Of a stretch of 18,100 nt of DNA, positions 14,961 through 18,100 are shown in pieces (position 1 is the stretch's first letter; each line of letters starts with the position of its first letter). The translations under genes and the position numbers were made by a program. The DNA comes from Brevibacterium picturae. Lineage in GTDB: Bacteria; Actinomycetota; Actinomycetes; Actinomycetales; Brevibacteriaceae. The stretch is from NCBI RefSeq assembly GCF_030453725.1, contig NZ_JAKDJU010000059.1, positions 1 through 18,100 on the forward strand, in the 5' to 3' direction. The notes under the pieces are model-generated. The model was given only the letters and a program-made list of their open reading frames with translations. It ran no database searches and was not told the DNA's origin.

Positions 14961-16004
14961 ATGACCTCGAAAGACCACTTCGGCGGCGGCAGCCAGCTCG
15001 AGGAGTTGAATGGGTTCACGAACCCGGGGCTGCCGGAACACAAGCCGCGGATCGCTGACCGTGATCCGAAAGCCGCGAAGGTAGCCGAACGACAGATAGC
15101 GGCGTGGTTCATCCTGTCGATGGTCGGAACCATCTGGTTCATCGTCTCCTACTTCCTGTTCACCCCAGGTGAGACGATGCAGAGCATCCGTATCCACAAC
15201 ACCTCCGTTGGCCTCGGTGCCGCTGTGGCGATGTTCTCCATCGGCGCCGGTGCCGTGCTGTGGGCGAAGAACCTCATGAGCGATCACGAGGGTATCGACG
15301 AACGTCACGACATCGGTGGCAGCGAAGAGGATCAGGCTGTTGCGCTCGAGATCCTGCATCAGGCGAAGGAGGAGTCGGGAATCGCCCGCCGTCCGCTCCT
15401 GCGCAACACACTGATCGCGGCTCTTGCCATCGCTCCCCTGCCTGCCGTCCTCGTCTTCCGTGATCTGGGCCCGCTGCCCGGGGACAAGATGTTCAATACC
15501 CTCTGGGGCGAAGGCGTGCGCCTGATTCAGGATCCGGGCGGTATTCCATCCATGGAATCCGAACGTCCCATCAAGGCAGAAGATGTCACCATCGGTTCGG
15601 CCTATCACGTGTTGCCGTCCGGCATCGGCGATGAAGAGAATGCTGAACACCCACTGAATGAGAAGGCCAAGGCTGCCGTTCTCCTCATGCGCATCGATCC
15701 CAAGGAACTCAAAGAGGAACCGGATCGCAAAGACTGGTCGCACGACGGCATCGTCGCGTACTCGAAGATCTGCACCCACGTCGGTTGCCCCGTTGCTCTG
15801 TACGAGCACCAGACGCACCACCTGCTCTGCCCGTGCCACCAGTCGACGTTCGATGTGACCGAACACTGCAAGGTCATCTTCGGCCCGGCCAAGCGTCCAC
15901 TCCCGCAGCTGCCCATCTCGGTCGACAGCGACGGCTTCCTGGTCGCACAGTCGGACTTCCCTGAGCCCGTCGGACCTACGTTCTGGGAGATCAATCACCC
16001 ATGA
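14961..16004 (+). CDS. qcrA: Rieske [2Fe-2S] subunit of the bc1 complex
   Basis: Takes electrons from menaquinol and hands them to QcrC. The 347-residue product has three membrane helices (about 47-67, 83-105 and 148-166), the actinobacterial pattern, in place of the usual single anchor. The cluster-binding boxes are CTHVGCP, with ligands C271 and H273, and CPCHQS, with C290 and H293; C276 and C292 would form the family disulphide. The long insert between helix 3 and the cluster domain (about 170-265) is charged. The ATG is preceded by GGGGA at 14951-14955. The stop overlaps the qcrB start by 4 bases (ATGA), indicating coupled translation. Confidence 0.96.
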   Translation: MTSKDHFGGGSQLEELNGFTNPGLPEHKPRIADRDPKAAKVAERQIAAWFILSMVGTIWFIVSYFLFTPGETMQSIRIHNTSVGLGAAVAMFSIGAGAVLWAKNLMSDHEGIDERHDIGGSEEDQAVALEILHQAKEESGIARRPLLRNTLIAALAIAPLPAVLVFRDLGPLPGDKMFNTLWGEGVRLIQDPGGIPSMESERPIKAEDVTIGSAYHVLPSGIGDEENAEHPLNEKAKAAVLLMRIDPKELKEEPDRKDWSHDGIVAYSKICTHVGCPVALYEHQTHHLLCPCHQSTFDVTEHCKVIFGPAKRPLPQLPISVDSDGFLVAQSDFPEPVGPTFWEINHP

Positions 16005-17626
16005 GTACTACACAACCCACAACCACCGTCGGGAAGGCTGCGAACTTCGCCGAAACACGAGCCGGGGCTTCGGTCCTGGTGCGCGAATTCGGACGCAAGA
16101 TCTTTCCTTCCCACTGGTCGTTCATGCTCGGCGAGGTCGCTCTCTACAGCTTCATCATCGTCATCATCTCCGGAACGTTCCTCACCTTCTTCTTCACGCC
16201 CGCAATGGGCGAGATGCATTATGAAGGTCCCTGGGCGCCATTGCGCGGTGTCGAGATCTCGGAGGCGTACAACTCGACTCTGGCGATATCGTTCGAAATT
16301 CGCGGCGGTCTGTTCATCCGTCAGATGCACCACTGGGGTGCATTGCTCTTCGTCGCTGCGCTGAGCATCCACATGCTGCGTGTGTTCTTCACCGGCGCGT
16401 TCCGTCGCCCCCGCGAGCTCAACTGGATCGTCGGTGTGCTCCTCGTCATCATGGGTATGGCCGCTGGATTCACCGGCTACTCGCTGCCCGATGATCTGCT
16501 CTCGGGCAACGGTCTGCGGATCATTGACGGTATCGTCAAGTCACTGCCCCTGGTCGGAACGTATCTCTCATTCTTCATCTTCGGCGGCGAGTTCCCCGGC
16601 ACCGACATCGTCGCCAGGCTCTACTCGCTGCACATCATGATCGTTCCGGCGCTCCTGATCGCTCTGATCGGCATCCACCTGGTGTTCGTCGTCGTGCACA
16701 AGCACACGCAGTACCCAGGTTCCGGCAACACTGAGAAGAACGTCGTCGGTGAGCCTGTCCTGCCGACGTTCGCGGCCAAGGGCGGAGGATTCTTCTTCCT
16801 CATCTTCGGTCTCCTCTCCCTGATCTCGGCACTGTTCACGATCAACCCGATCTGGAACTACGGACCGTACGACCCATCGCCGGTCTCGGCGGGCACACAG
16901 CCGGACTGGTATATCGGTTGGGCAGACGGATTCCTGCGCATCGTTCCAGGTTGGCTCGAGTTCTACATCGCAGGTTGGCCGATCTCGCTGAATATCAACA
17001 GCGCGGTCATTGTCATGGGCGGCGTCTTCGGTGCGATGTTCATCTATCCGTTCTTCGAGTCCTGGCTGCTCAAGGACAAACGTGAACACCACATCCTCGA
17101 TCGTCCACGCAACAATCCCACGCGTACCGCCATCGGTGTTGCAGGTGTCGTCTTCTACTGCAACATGTGGGCCGCTGCCTCGGGCGACATCATCGCCGTG
17201 TTCTTCCAGATGTCCCTCAACGATATGATCTACATCTATCGCATTCTGTTCTTCGTCGGACCGATCCTCGGCTACATGATCACGAAGCGCATGTGCATCG
17301 CTCTGCAGCGCAAGGATCGTGAGATCGCGTTGCATGGTCGGGAGACGGCGAATATCATCCGACTCCCCCACGGAGAGTTCCTCGAACGTCACGAGGCACT
17401 GCCACCGCACAAGCTGTGGAAGCTGACCGCATTCGAATCGCCGTCGTACACACCGGCGGAGCCGAATGCCGATGGTAAGATCACCGGACTCGAGAAGTTC
17501 CGTGCCAGGCTTTCGAAGTTCTTCTTCGAAGACCGTGTCACACCGGTGACGAAGCAGGAGCTCGAAGCATCGCATCACGACCATGATTCGGTCGAGTCAG
17601 GCGATCATAAGCAGCTCGGTCACTGA
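16001..17626 (+). CDS. qcrB: cytochrome b subunit of the bc1 complex
   Basis: Core membrane subunit that oxidises and reduces menaquinone and carries two b hemes. In 541 residues, the first heme pair of histidines is H110 (RQMHHWGA) and H124 (SIHML) with a spacing of 14; the second is H211 (SLHIM) and H226 (GIHLV) with a spacing of 15, the pattern I associate with cytochrome b6 rather than mitochondrial cytochrome b. The quinol-site signature appears as PDWY at 301-304 instead of PEWY. At least eight hydrophobic segments are visible. The C-terminal ~120 residues are a soluble, charged extension typical of actinobacterial QcrB. It is last in the operon, followed by a strong hairpin. This protein is the known target of anti-mycobacterial QcrB inhibitors in relatives. 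Confidence 0.97.
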   Translation: MSTTQPTTTVGKAANFAETRAGASVLVREFGRKIFPSHWSFMLGEVALYSFIIVIISGTFLTFFFTPAMGEMHYEGPWAPLRGVEISEAYNSTLAISFEIRGGLFIRQMHHWGALLFVAALSIHMLRVFFTGAFRRPRELNWIVGVLLVIMGMAAGFTGYSLPDDLLSGNGLRIIDGIVKSLPLVGTYLSFFIFGGEFPGTDIVARLYSLHIMIVPALLIALIGIHLVFVVVHKHTQYPGSGNTEKNVVGEPVLPTFAAKGGGFFFLIFGLLSLISALFTINPIWNYGPYDPSPVSAGTQPDWYIGWADGFLRIVPGWLEFYIAGWPISLNINSAVIVMGGVFGAMFIYPFFESWLLKDKREHHILDRPRNNPTRTAIGVAGVVFYCNMWAAASGDIIAVFFQMSLNDMIYIYRILFFVGPILGYMITKRMCIALQRKDREIALHGRETANIIRLPHGEFLERHEALPPHKLWKLTAFESPSYTPAEPNADGKITGLEKFRARLSKFFFEDRVTPVTKQELEASHHDHDSVESGDHKQLGH

Positions 17627-17671
17627 TCGAGACAGGTTTCATATCGGCTCGTCCTGACGGATCGGACGACT

Positions 17672-17709
17672 GATTGAGGGGTCCAGCATGTTTGCTGGGC
17701 CCCTCAATC
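17672..17709 (+). terminator. 17-bp hairpin terminator of the ctaE-qcrCAB operon
   Basis: Arms 17672-17688 and 17693-17709 pair over 17 positions around a TGTT loop. One pair is U-G in the + strand RNA and would be a mismatch on the minus strand. A smaller TCGTCC/GGACGA hairpin (17649-17654 with 17664-17669) precedes it. No U tract follows. Confidence 0.85.
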
Positions 17710-18100
17710 GTGTCGCCAGCACTATTGATCCTCGTTTTCCCAATCGGCAGCTGCCCTCCTGCGGACAGGCTTCGCGCCCGTGTTGGTCAGCAGTGCTGCC
17801 CACAAGTGGACGGCCGCTCATCCCACACACATGCGCAGTGGGATCTCCCTTGCAGTTCCAGGACACTGAACACTCCGGGCGGAGAGGCAATCGGTCGCGC
17901 TCGGCCTATCCCCCAGCGGGATTGTCACGTTGCCGATTCACAGCAGAGACTTCAACAGCCACCGCTGGCCCCGACACCCGCTCTGCAGTTGGACGAGGAC
18001 GTGCTGCCGAGCGTACGAGGGCGCGTATGGATCGGCGGGCCCGACTCAACTGCTTCATGCGGATCTGTTCGTTCGAATGGCCATGGCCATGTGAGACGAC
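17710..18100. other. 391 bases without a convincing gene
   Basis: After the operon terminator I see no ORF with recognisable motifs on either strand, no tRNA and no clear promoter. A 14-base perfect palindrome (ATGGCC then ATGGCCAT) lies at 18077-18090. The only candidate coding stretch is a frame open to the window edge on the minus strand, listed separately. Confidence 0.5.
17906..18100 (-). CDS. possible C-terminal end of a gene entering from beyond the window (weak)
   Basis: A minus-strand frame is open from the window edge to a TAG at 17908-17906, giving 64 residues. It has HGHGHSNEQ near its visible beginning and an arginine-rich stretch with RARRSIRALVRS. The His/Gly run could suggest metal binding and the basic part a cytoplasmic tail, but this is not enough for a family. 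Third-position GC is good in the first half and weaker later. It could equally be a chance open frame. Confidence 0.2.
   Translation of the reverse strand, partial: VVSHGHGHSNEQIRMKQLSRARRSIRALVRSAARPRPTAERVSGPAVAVEVSAVNRQRDNPAGG

Noticed and set aside
14958..15998. 346-codon minus-strand frame
   Set aside because: Fully antisense to qcrA, whose Rieske motifs prove the + strand frame; no motifs in the mirror frame.
16568..17584. 338-codon minus-strand frame
   Set aside because: Fully antisense to qcrB; highly charged composition reflects mirrored codons of a membrane protein.
17639..17890. 83-codon minus-strand ORF after qcrB
   Set aside because: It runs through both arms of the operon terminator, has no similarity I recognise and no ribosome site of note.
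18068..18080. GTTCGAAT resembling a tRNA T-loop
   Set aside because: Flanking bases do not form the 5-bp T stem and no acceptor or anticodon arm is present.

Overview
This is a chromosomal stretch of a high-GC actinobacterium. The main evidence is the ctaE-qcrC-qcrA-qcrB cluster, with a di-heme QcrC and an actinobacterial-length cytochrome b of 541 residues, which is typical of Actinomycetota. An AspT-type aspartate aminotransferase, a MerR protein of the type found near GarA in mycobacteria, and GC-rich codon use agree. From memory the proteins look most like Brevibacterium (Micrococcales); that genus call is an inference. I see no phage genes, insertion sequences, CRISPR array, tRNA or rRNA. 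Most of the window is conserved core genome.

Layout from left to right. (1) 59-1318 (+) is aspT. A long hairpin terminator at 1351-1390 separates it from the end of a minus-strand operon. (2) 6211 down to 1414 (-) is pyc-def-hbd: pyruvate carboxylase, a divergent peptide deformylase overlapping pyc by 8 bases, and 3-hydroxybutyryl-CoA dehydrogenase. (3) 6212-6386 is a divergent control region with a 15-base palindrome, a pyc promoter candidate, and a -10 element placed so that the next gene is probably read from a leaderless mRNA. (4) 6387-7199 (+) is an orphan ParA-type ATPase. It converges, across a strong bidirectional hairpin, on a MerR-family regulator (7394-7975, -). (5) 8216-8995 (-) is a PlsC acyltransferase. 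It is divergent from a + strand run of alpha/beta hydrolase (9082-9873), small acidic two-helix membrane protein (9903-10325) and a DEDDh exonuclease/UvrC-like hybrid nuclease (10322-12124). (6) trpD (12092-13213, -) overlaps the nuclease gene tail to tail by 33 bases. (7) 13430-17626 (+) is ctaE-qcrCAB, closed by a 17-bp hairpin at 17672-17709. (8) 17710-18100 has no convincing gene.

How the parts work together. The qcrCAB-ctaE products form the cytochrome bc1 complex and subunit III of the aa3 oxidase. In actinobacteria these make one III-IV supercomplex in which the di-heme QcrC replaces a free cytochrome c. AspT and Pyc meet at oxaloacetate/aspartate, but they are on separate transcripts. 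PlsC feeds phospholipid synthesis. The nuclease hybrid and its coupled membrane protein, the ParA/MerR pair and the pyc-def-hbd grouping are the least explained parts. I did not find a clearly new multi-gene system. The best candidates for undescribed biology are the hybrid nuclease with its membrane partner and the leaderless orphan ParA.
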